A stretch of DNA of 64,000 nucleotides from Zygnema cylindricum. Taxonomy: Eukaryota; Streptophyta; Zygnematophyceae; Zygnematales; Zygnemataceae. The notes beneath the pieces were generated by a model that saw only the letters and a list, made by a program, of their open reading frames with translations, ran no database searches and was not told the DNA's origin. Positions within the stretch are counted from its first letter, which is position 1. Every line of letters starts with the position of its first letter. The stretch covers positions 188,783 through 252,782 of the forward strand of contig JBBHKE010002911.1 of NCBI GenBank assembly GCA_037447655.1. Direction: 5' to 3'. Shown here piece by piece: positions 55,773 through 64,000 of this stretch. Both the position numbers and the translations under genes were made by a program.

Positions 55773-56909
55773 AAAGTATCGGCATCAAAACTGCCGGTTA
55801 AAAATGTGGAATGCGACGTTCTTTGCAGCCGATGAGACACCACAAGACGAATCACCGGAGGAAAAGGGGGATGTGGTCAGATTTCCGTAATCGGATGACG
55901 ATGAGTTCTTTGCCCTTGCAAAGGATCTCATGGAGGGTCCTCAAGAGAACGGGTGGATTATGGACTCCGAGTGTTCCTCCCACATGTGCGGAAACCGGGC
56001 GTACTTCAAAACCCTTTCTCCAATCCCCACCCGTCGGATTTATTATGCGGATGACAGCGGTGTGGAAACTACGACGAAAGGAATCGTGGAGTTAGCATGT
56101 GACATCAATGGTCAAGTTGTAAAGAAAACCTTACATGATGTTCTCTATATTCTAAAGATTAAGAAAGATTTGTTTTCCACTTCGGTGGCTGAAATGAAGG
56201 GATTTGAAATTTTGCAAAAGAATGGGAAAAAGGTAGTTAGCAAAGATGGGAGAGTAGCCTTGGTAGGAACTAGAGGCCCAAACTTGTTGTACAAGATGGA
56301 TTTGGCTAATGAAATTGACTTTGCACTCCTGAAAATATTTTGTGGCATAAGAGGCTCGGTCATGTTCATCGTGAACGTCTTGAGAAAATGGTAAAACAAA
56401 ATATAATAGATGGTGTCAAATTAGGACAAAAAGAGCCTCATGTATGTGATGGGTGTGCGTTGGGAAAGCTTGATAAGCTGCCCCTACCTCAGACATCGGA
56501 TAACTGGGCCATGGATTTGTTGCAAGTCATTCATTCGGATGTGTGGGGACCGTCAAAAGTCCCTTCCCTCAATGACAGCCGGTTTTTGGTCACTTTTACC
56601 GATGATTTCTCCCAATACAACAAAGTTTACTTTATGAAAGAGAAGAGTGAAGTGCTTACCCACTTCAAGCACTTTTGTGTGTGGGCGCAAAAGCTTCACG
56701 GGAAGCCGATTCTCTCTCTTCTGTTCAACAACGGAGGTGAATATATTTCTCATGCATTTTCAGACTGTTTAAAAGAAAACGACATCTCTCGGGAAAAAAA
56801 ACGACATTTCTCGGAAATTTACATTTCCCTATACTCCGGAGCAAAACGGATTATCGAAAAGACTCAACGAAACTTTAACAGAAAGTGCAAAATCTATGAT
56901 GTTAGATAA
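55773..56909 (+). pseudogene. pol: Copia protease and integrase, element B1
   Basis: A frameshift separates it from gag. Protease GWIMDSECSSHMCGNRAYF at about 55,960: the D-S-G triad is D-S-E. A TAA lies near 55,889, and a further frameshift near 56,335 precedes the integrase. The HHCC region is complete (WHKRLGHVH...HVCDGCALGK). The first catalytic Asp is in IHSDVWGP; the second is Asn (LFNNGGEY). The Glu segment is scrambled by a frame change, ending at 56,909. Dead copy. Confidence 0.87.
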
Positions 56910-57431
56910 AGGTATATATTTCAAGTTTTGGGGTGAGGCTTTCTCTTTTGCTTCGTATATAAGAAATAGAATAGAAACTAGAGCCGTGAAAGGGAAAACA
57001 CCATATGAAGTGTGGATCGGAAAAAGCCTAATATTAGTCACTTCCAAGTTTTTGGGAGCAAATGTCTTGTTTTGGATAATCTCCAAATTTCTAAGCTTAG
57101 TCAAAAATCAATTCCCAAGATTTTTAAAGGATATGATGATGAGTCCGTAGGCTATAGAGTATATCATACAGATAGAAAAACTCTTCAAGTTGCCAGGAAT
57201 ATTTAGGTTAAGGAAGAAAGTCAATCGGTTGATGTGTTTGGCATGACAGATTTAGACAAAAATGCCAAAATCCAAGAATATGTAATTTTTGAAAGTGTTC
57301 CTTTTACATCTTCCACCACCTCTTCCTCATCTATCGGTGGTGGAACATCTCCTATTCCTACTCCGGCCACTCTGGTTGCTCCACTTGTCCAGGATACTCG
57401 ACCTCCTCCTCCTCCTCCTCCTCCTCCTCCT
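56910..57431 (+). pseudogene. pol: Integrase C-terminus and Pro-rich linker, element B1
   Basis: SHFQVFGSKCLVLDNLQISK, GYDDESVGYRVY and NIxVKEESQSVDVFGM in shifting frames, then a Thr/Ser-rich linker and a (CCT)n run encoding poly-Pro at 57,408-57,430. RT and RNase H of B1 are absent: the R-type LTR fragment begins directly after the poly-Pro run. Confidence 0.8.
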
Positions 57432-57915
57432 TGTTGATTTTGGAAGATTAAGTTTCGTACGTGCGTGCGCATGTTTGCGTGCGTATGTAATTATCTAATA
57501 TACTGTGGAGGTTCGAAAGGATTTGCGGATTGGGAAATTAATGTATGAGTTAAATTAATGGAGTAATTGAGTGGCGCGAACATTAATTGGAAATGGACGG
57601 CGGATCGCTTCGCGATCCGATATGAAATAATTGTTAGAAGCGTACGAAAGTACAAACTTTAAATGTGAAAAGCTGCATTTATTGAAGTGGACGCGGTTTT
57701 TCGTACGGAATGGAATTCGAAAAGTACGGTGGCAATTCAACAAGTAGTTCGAGCTACACGTGGAGGGCGGACGACGTCCGCCGATATTTCCAAGGGATCG
57801 TATTGTTTGATGACGTGTTTTTAAGTGGACCGTACATATGCGATGTCGGTTCACTACGTGGACTTATCGACAAGTGACTAAGCAAGTTGTCACTTATGAC
57901 GCGGATTTGTGGATG
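57432..57915 (+). repeat. R-type LTR fragment, copy 2
   Basis: Starts TGTTGATTTTGGAAG and matches 37,050-37,575 in its first 360 bp or so. It ends where B-type LTR sequence begins at about 57,916. Confidence 0.6.
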
Positions 57916-58448
57916 CGTCGGTCATTTTTGGAAGAGAAATATCGACTGCTTTGTCATTTCAGCAGACAAAATTTGATAGCGTACTATCTCATTTTAGCGG
58001 CTGTCAGTTTTAGGCTTGATGTAAATAATTGTGTACGGTCGACGGGGGTTTTATTTTGAATAGATTAAAGTGAAACCGCCCGACCACGGTAATTATGGTA
58101 CGGTGTAGTTCAACTGTAGGGTCTCTTGTATATGTATGACTTAGAATATTTTGGAGTTAGGAATTCCTTGTATGAAAACTGCGAAGTTGTTTTTGGGGGT
58201 TTTTGATTTGCAAGATCATTGTGATCTTTGAGTAGAACCTTGTGAAATTCTGCATGTGGTTTTTTTGTGGTATTATCTATATTGTGGCTAAATTATAGAC
58301 CTATGGTGTGTGTGGTTTGCTTGGGGCTTCATTGTGAAATCGGTATTTGATGGTTTTTCGTGAGAGTTTCCTCTTTGTATTTGGAATACTATGGCAACTG
58401 CTAGTGCTTCTTCTTCTTCCTCTGGGCACCGGTTACCTCAAGTCAACA
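57916..58448 (+). repeat. Truncated 5' LTR of element B2
   Basis: Lacks the first 290 bp or so of the B LTR. It is nearly identical (one substitution and one short indel noted) to 62,881-63,410, and ends GTCAACA. The terminal frame MATASASSSSSG has lost one base, so it no longer reads through the boundary in phase. Confidence 0.85.
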
Positions 58449-58541
58449 CTTCCAATTGTTGTTGCTAAATTGTTCCACTCCTATATCGATTCACTAGAGA
58501 ATCCCAAAATTTCAGACTTAGTTAGATTGAGGAGATGGATA
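58449..58541 (+). repeat. 93-bp spacer shared by both sides of B2
   Basis: CTTCCAATTGTTGTTGCTAA...GAGGAGATGGATA follows the truncated 5' LTR and is repeated identically after the 3' LTR (63,411-63,503). In B1 this position holds the primer site and gag codons instead, so the spacer looks like flanking DNA copied together with the LTR. Confidence 0.85.
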
Positions 58542-59248
58542 AATCTTACCTTAAGCAAGTAAAATTGTTTGATGTGGTTTCCGGTGTTCTTCCGGATACG
58601 GATCCGGATTTTGATAAGAAAAATGAGGATGCATTGCATGTTTTTAAATTACTATTGTTAGAAGATCTGAACATGACATATATCAATATCTCTACAACAT
58701 CTAAAATATGGAAGGCTTTGAAAGAATCTTATGTGCTAGCTAGTGAGCAGAATGAGGTTATAACTATTGGAAAAATTTGGGATTATAAGTATACCGGGGT
58801 GGATATGAACTCATATTATAATGGATTGAAATTTCTATTGTCAAAGAATGCTTGTTCCGGGGGGAATATTCCTCCCTATCATGAAGCAATGATTTTAATG
58901 AGAGGGATTCCTACTGAATATAAAAGAGCCGCTGAACAATTAAAGAGGCTAGAGAAGAGTAAATGGAACATAGCTGTAGCTCAAGCTTATATTTTAGAGG
59001 AAGAGGCCACTCAGATAGCCTTGAATGGGGGACAGTCAGCGGTAGCTTACAATGCTCAGACATATAGGCCGACTGGATTCTCCGAATATAGGAATTTCAC
59101 TCATAATCCGAGTTATAGGCAATATGATAGGTGTGGCTATTACTTTGGTCAAGGTCATGTTTTCCGGTTGTGTCCGACTTTTATAAAAGCGCGTGAAACA
59201 AGAATTTATTGTGCGGGATGGAAGGTGCGGTCGGAGGACTCACCATAA
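58535..59248 (+). pseudogene. gag: Copia Gag, element B2
   Basis: Same protein as 55,059-55,772 over 236 residues; only two silent base differences were noticed (near 58,654 and 58,660). It has the same zinc-knuckle Cys-to-Tyr change. Its apparent ATG comes from the 93-bp spacer, and the true N-terminus and primer site are missing. Confidence 0.88.
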
Positions 59249-60385
59249 AAAGTATCGGCATCAAAACTGCCGGTTAAAAATGTGGAATGCGACGTTCTTT
59301 GCAGCCGATGAGACACCACAAGACGAATCACCGGAGGAAAAGGGGGATGTGGTCAGATTTCCGTAATCGGATGACGATGAGTTCTTTGCCCTTGCAAAGG
59401 ATCTCATGGAGGGTCCTCAAGAGAACGGGTGGATTATGGACTCCGAGTGTTCCTCCCACATGTGCGGAAACCGGGCGTACTTCAAAACCCTTTCTCCAAT
59501 CCCCACCCGTCGGATTTATTATGCGGATGACAGCGGTGTGGAAACTACGACGAAAGGAATCGTGGAGTTAGCATGTGACATCAATGGTCAAGTTGTAAAG
59601 AAAACCTTACATGATGTTCTCTATATTCTAAAGATTAAGAAAGATTTGTTTTCCACTTCGGTGGCTGAAATGAAGGGATTTGAAATTTTGCAAAAGAATG
59701 GGAAAAAGGTAGTTAGCAAAGATGGGAGAGTAGCCTTGGTAGGAACTAGAGGCCCAAACTTGTTGTACAAGATGGATTTGGCTAATGAAATTGACTTTGC
59801 ACTCCTGAAAATATTTTGTGGCATAAGAGGCTCGGTCATGTTCATCGTGAACGTCTTGAGAAAATGGTAAAACAAAATATAATAGATGGTGTCAAATTAG
59901 GACAAAAAGAGCCTCATGTATGTGATGGGTGTGCGTTGGGAAAGCTTGATAAGCTGCCCCTACCTCAGACATCGGATAACTGGGCCATGGATTTGTTGCA
60001 AGTCATTCATTCGGATGTGTGGGGACCGTCAAAAGTCCCTTCCCTCAATGACAGCCGGTTTTTGGTCACTTTTACCGATGATTTCTCCCAATACAACAAA
60101 GTTTACTTTATGAAAGAGAAGAGTGAAGTGCTTACCCACTTCAAGCACTTTTGTGTGTGGGCGGAAAAGCTTCACGGAAAGCCGATTCTCTCTCTTCGGT
60201 ATATTTCTCATGCATTTTCGGAATATTTAAAGGAAAACGCCATTTCTCGGAAATTTACTGTTCCCTATACTCCGCAGCAAAACGAAGTATCGGAAAGACT
60301 TAACCGAAATCTAACGGTAAGTTCAAAATCTATGTTGTTAGATAAAAGGATAGATTTTAAATTTTGGGGTGAGGCTTTCTCTTAA
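59249..60385 (+). pseudogene. pol: Copia protease and integrase, element B2
   Basis: Carries exactly the same stops, frameshifts and D-S-E protease change as B1 up to about 60,160, then diverges abruptly. The segment with the second catalytic Asp (DNGGE-type) is deleted: ILSLRYISHAFSEYL. The Glu segment QNEVSERLNRNL is intact, unlike in B1. The frame ends at TAA 60,383-60,385. Confidence 0.87.
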
Positions 60386-60970
60386 GTTTCATATATTAGG
60401 AATAGAATAGAAACTAGAGCAGTAAAAGGGAAAACACCATATGAAGTGTGGATCGGAAGAATGCCTAATGTAAGTCACTTCCGAGTTTTTGGTAGTAAAT
60501 GTTTTATTTTGGATAATCTTCCTATTTCTAAGCTTAGTCCGAAATCGGTTCTCGGGATTTTTATGGGATTTGATGATGAGTCGGTAGGCTATAGAGTATA
60601 AAATACAAATAGAAAAACTCTTCAAGTTGTTAGGAATATTCACGTTAAGGAAGAGAGTCAATCGGTGGATGTATTTGGCATGACAGATTTTGAGAAAAAT
60701 GTCAAAATCCAAGAGTAAGTAATTTTTGAAAGTGTTCCTTTTACGTCTTCCATCACCTCTTCATCACCTGTCGGTGGCGGAACATCTCCTATTCCTACTC
60801 CGGACACTCTGGCTGTTCCAATTGTCCATTGTTCTCCTCCTCCTCCTCCTCCTCCTCGACGGCCACGTACGGATCCAACAGTTCCAGCCTCAGATTTTCT
60901 AGGGGGAAGAGGACAAAGCAGCAGGCGGCTAGGTGAAACAGTAGAGCATGCTCTATTTTTTGCCAGCACG
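60386..60970 (+). pseudogene. pol: Integrase C-terminus and linker, element B2
   Basis: HFRVFGSKCFILDNLPISK, GFDDESVGYRV then a TAA near 60,599, VKEESQSVDVFGMTDFEK and a TAA near 60,717; a linker with (CCT)n poly-Pro at 60,836-60,859 leads to the RT. Confidence 0.82.
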
Positions 60971-61869
60971 ATGGAATCGGTCACAATACAGGAGGCTTTT
61001 TCAGCTCCGGAAAAAGATCAATGGATCTCCACGGCAAACGATGAAATGCGATCGATAATGGAGGCTCACACTTGGGAGCTTGTGGAGCTTCCGCCGGATC
61101 GAAAAGCCATCAGCTGTAAGTGGGTCTTTAAAATTAAGTTGAATCCGGATAATTCTATTGAAAGATATATGGGTAGGCTTGTTGCAAAAAGATATAGTCA
61201 AAAAGATAGAATTGACTATGAAGAGACTTTCTCTTCAAGTTGTCCAATTTCCAACCGTTAGAATTTTGTTGTCTTTAGCAGCCATTGAGGAAATAGAAAA
61301 ACATCATATGGATGTTAAGACAACTTTCTTACATGGAGATTTAGAGGAAGTGATTTATGTGAAACACTGTGAAATGTATGCAAAGATCAGAAAAAAAAAT
61401 CTGGTCTGTAAGCTGTTGAAATCCTTGTACGGTCTTAAGCAAGCTCCCCGTCAGTGGAATCTGAAACTAGATGAGTTTCTAACCGGTCTTGGCTTTGTGA
61501 GGATTAGTTCAGATCACTCAATCTTTGTTACTGAAGGGGAAGATGGGATCATTTACATTGCGATATATGTAGATGATTTGCTGCTGCTAAGTAAGACATT
61601 AAATGAGATTAACAAGTATAAAGGTAGCCTTGAATTCAAGATTTGAGATGAAAGATTTAGGGGAGGCAAAGTATATTCTTGGAATTCAAGTAGAAAGGGA
61701 TAGAGATAGGAGAATAATCTATTTAACGCAGCAGGAAGTGATTGGGAATGTTCTTGAAAATTTCGGCATGGCAGAGGCAAAGGGAAGTGCCACTCCCATG
61801 GAATTTAAGCAAAAAGTGGAAGGCATGGAGACCGATGGAGGAGTCATTTTTGATGACATCTTCGAATAA
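60971..61869 (+). pseudogene. pol: Copia reverse transcriptase, element B2
   Basis: ANDEMRSIMEAHTWELVELP, SCKWVFKIKLNPDNSIERY, then a frameshift near 61,230-61,250; MDVKTTFLHGDLEE, SLYGLKQAPRQWNLKLDEFL and the catalytic IAIYVDDLLLLSK at about 61,558-61,596. A second frameshift near 61,615 precedes FEMKDLGEAKYILGIQVERD. Ends at TAA 61,867-61,869. Confidence 0.9.
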
Positions 61870-62567
61870 GGGGAGGCAGACTTTATGGCCACCATTCCAT
61901 ACCGACAGATTGTCGGCAGCCTAATCTACTTCATGAACTGCACGAGGCTAGACATTGCGGCAGCAGTTGGTGTTTTAAGCCAGAGTTTACATAATCCGAG
62001 GAGATCGGATTGGGAGGCAACAAAGAGGGTTCTTCGCTATATTGCAGGGGCACGAAATCTGTAACTTGCTCTCGGTGGAGATGAAGTCAAAATCCAGAAT
62101 TGGAGTGATGCGAGTTACGGAGACATGTCAAATTACTATTCCATCACCGGATTCATTTTGAATATTGGAAGTGGAACATGCTGTAGGAGCAACAAACTTT
62201 AGAAGGTCAAAGCACAGTCTACAATGGAGGCTGAAAATATGGCGCCAAGTTCAGCTGTTAAGCAATTACTCTGGGTAAAGTCTCTCATTCAAGAGCTTCA
62301 TTTCAAGAGCTTCATTTCATGCGATCTGGACCTTAAATAGTGTGGTGTGATAACCAAAGAGCTATAGCGATTGCATCTAACCCGAGTCATCACTTCAAAA
62401 GCAAATACATTGATATCAATCTGCATTTTGTGAGAGAAAAAGTGATGAACAAAATATTGAAACTCAGTTATTTGCCAGATGAGAAGATGGTGGCAAATAT
62501 GATGACTAAGCCTTTACCGATACCTAAATTGAAGTTTTGTAGAGAGGAATGTGGATTGAGTGGTTGA
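61870..62567 (+). pseudogene. pol: Copia RNase H, element B2
   Basis: PYRQIVGSLIYFMNCTRLDI, WSDASYGDMSNYYSITGFIL, QSTMEAENMAPSSAVKQLLW, WCDNQRAIAIASNPSHHFKS and KMVANMMTKPLPIPKLKFCR, with TAA/TAG stops near 62,062, 62,201 and 62,338. The acidic catalytic positions are recognisable, but the QSTMEAE-Y motif has N for Y. A short duplication (AGAGCTTCATTTCA) lies near 62,292-62,320. Ends TGA at 62,565-62,567. Confidence 0.87.
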
Positions 62568-62575
62568 GAGAGTCT

Positions 62576-62590
62576 AAAGGTTTAGGGGAG
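62576..62590 (+). promoter_or_regulatory. Polypurine tract of element B2
   Basis: AAAGGTTTAGGGGAG directly before the TGTTG of the 3' LTR. Confidence 0.78.
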
Positions 62591-63410
62591 TGTTGTTTTG
62601 GAAACCTCTAGTCCTCTCTATATCTCGTGTGTGAGAAAGAGATTTCAGACTTAGTCACTTTGTGCACAAGCGGAATTGTCGTAGACAAGATTTAGTGTGG
62701 TGTATAACTCCAAAGGGAGTATACGGATTCGGTACACTCCAGGCACACGTGTCGGTCCTTAAGGAAGTCAAGATTGTTTGATCTGGACGATGAAGTACTG
62801 TTTCATTTGGTGACTGGATTCACATGTGAAGGTTCATCTTCGGTGATCAAAGAATGCGCGGACGGCGGACAAAGTTCGCCGTCATTTTTGGAAGAGAAAT
62901 ATCGACTGCTTTGTCATTTCAGCAGACAAAATTTGATAGCGTACTATCTCATTTTAGCGGCTGTCAGTTTTAGGCTTGATGTAAATAATTGTGTACGGTT
63001 GACGACGGGGTTTTATTTTGAATAGATTAAAGTGAAACCGCCCGACCACGGTAATTATGGTACGGTGTAGTTCAACTGTAGGGTCTCTTGTATATGTATG
63101 ACTTAGAATATTTTGGAGTTAGGAATTCCTTGTATGAAAACTGCGAAGTTGTTTTTGGGGGTTTTTGATTTGCAAGATCATTGTGATCTTTGAGTAGAAC
63201 CTTGTGAAATTCTGCATGTGGTTTTTTTGTGGTATTATCTATATTGTGGCTAAATTATAGACCTATGGTGTGTGTGGTTTGCTTGGGGCTTCATTGTGAA
63301 ATCGGTATTTGATGGTTTTTCGTGAGAGTTTCCTCTTTGTATTTGGAATACTATGGCAACTGCTAGTGCTTCTTCTTCTTCCTCTGGGCACCGGTTACCT
63401 CAAGTCAACA
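62591..63410 (+). repeat. 3' LTR of element B2, 820 bp
   Basis: Starts TGTTGTTTTGGAAACCTCTA and ends CAAGTCAACA. It differs from the B1 5' LTR at many sites and lacks the 52-bp duplication, so B1 and B2 come from different insertions or the element is old. It is followed by CTTCC, which does not match the TATTC before B1. Confidence 0.9.
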
Positions 63411-63503
63411 CTTCCAATTGTTGTTGCTAAATTGTTCCACTCCTATATCGATTCACTAGAGAATCCCAAAATTTCAGACTTAGTTAGATTGAGGAGATGG
63501 ATA
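63411..63503 (+). repeat. 93-bp spacer, copy after the 3' LTR
   Basis: Same sequence as 58,449-58,541. It ends at GGATA, after which the two loci diverge. Confidence 0.85.
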
Positions 63504-63923
63504 GCAATTGCTTGTGTGAGATTCCTCAAAACAACATGTTTGGCCACCTTATAATAGCAGTGCCAAACCTCTTAGTCGTTCTCCTTTGATTTTTACAAAG
63601 CTGGTGTTATTCTTGCTCCAATTCTCACGGGTGTGGCTGCTCAAGTTGCCACAGTTATGGCTTTCTCCTTCCCTTTCTGATCATCTATGATGATGGTTTC
63701 TCTATCGTCCTCAGCCTCCTTTAAGGCTCTAGACATTTTTTAACCCAAACTTGAAGTTCCAAGAAATCGAGCTCCTCCAAAACCTCATGGAACTCCAATG
63801 CTCGGTGTAGGGCACCTCACATGCCTCGATAATATCCCTAAAAGGTGTTTTTCAATTAATGCACCCCTCATCATAGTTTCCCAATAAAAAAACCCTTTTC
63901 CTTAGAAAACGAACACCCTAGAG
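63504..63923 (-). pseudogene. gag: Possible Copia Gag N-terminus of element D
   Basis: Just downstream (minus strand) of a primer-site match, the frame reads GPPSRVFVF, stop, GKGFFYWETMMRGALIEKHL, the layout of Copia Gag N-termini (compare GPPSRISVFNG and YLYWAELTKSYL in B1). Further on it degrades; a segment ELDFLELQVWVKKCLEP and KGKEKAITV are readable but not assigned. If it belongs to D, the B cluster interrupts the gag of D. Confidence 0.45.
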
Positions 63924-63938
63924 GGTGGGCCTATTACT
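63924..63938 (-). other. Primer-binding site of a minus-strand Copia element
   Basis: Minus strand AGTAATAGGCCCACC matches the initiator tRNA-Met anticodon-arm site (GGTTATGGGCCCACC) at 12 of 15 positions and directly follows an LTR-like end TTTCA. In frame it reads QVIGPP, as in B1 (QVTGPP). Confidence 0.5.
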
Positions 63939-64000
63939 TGAAATTCAAAAGATATGAGCTGTAGAGTTTCCCAAAAACATTTGATAGTTTACAACACTAA
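63939..64000 (-). repeat. 3' end of a minus-strand C-type LTR, cut by the window edge
   Basis: Minus strand ends CTTTTGAATTTCA, like the C' LTR end ACAGAATTTCA. Only 62 bases are in view. Confidence 0.4.

Noticed and set aside
57289-57498. Leu-rich frame across the CCT run
   Set aside because: A shadow of the poly-Pro linker in another frame.
62591-63503. LTR of B ending at GGATA (63,503) rather than CAACA (63,410)
   Set aside because: A and E have target duplications directly after CAACA, and B1 has its primer site there; the extra 93 bp is better explained as copied flank.

Overview
This window looks like nuclear DNA from a plant (streptophyte). The evidence is an intron-containing Ser/Thr kinase of the CDPK/PEPC-kinase-related type, several families of degenerate Copia (Ty1/copia) LTR retrotransposons, a Ty3/gypsy fragment, and many small inverted-repeat DNA transposons. 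There are no bacterial operons, rRNA genes, CRISPR arrays or intact viral genomes. A 10-base N run at 26,053-26,062 marks a scaffold gap. I cannot name the species.

Layout. (1) 1-26,052: a satellite block of about 500 copies of a 40-bp unit, interrupted at 9,622-15,695 by a decayed Copia element (A) with a 5-bp target duplication, TAGAT. (2) 26,063-31,560: a truncated Copia pol (C) wrapped in LTRs of related families, one inverted, one inserted as a solo LTR and one as its own 3' LTR. (3) 31,561-41,991: gypsy integrase debris, LTR copies, a solo LTR (E) with a perfect ATCCT target duplication, and several MITEs. (4) 41,992-44,046: a foldback element containing a Mutator-like MITE with a perfect 9-bp duplication, which itself contains a TA-flanked MITE. 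(5) 45,358-47,947: the only gene that looks functional, a four-exon, 609-residue protein kinase, followed by tandem duplications of its own 3' end. (6) 49,330-50,080: a degenerate hexamer minisatellite. (7) 50,484-64,000: a minus-strand Copia element (D) apparently interrupted by a duplicated, mosaic Copia cluster (B1/B2).

The most interesting structural signal is shared by the Copia LTRs. LTRs of the A, B, E and inverted C' families end in CAACA and those of the C type in TTTCA. In each case, a short reading frame begins inside the LTR close to its 3' end and reaches the LTR boundary in the same codon phase. In B1 this frame runs through the primer-binding site into Gag, so Gag appears to start inside the LTR. 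That primer site matches the anticodon arm of initiator tRNA-Met rather than the tRNA 3' end, as in Drosophila copia. Almost everything except the kinase is non-functional: frameshifts, stops and lost catalytic residues are present in every pol region.
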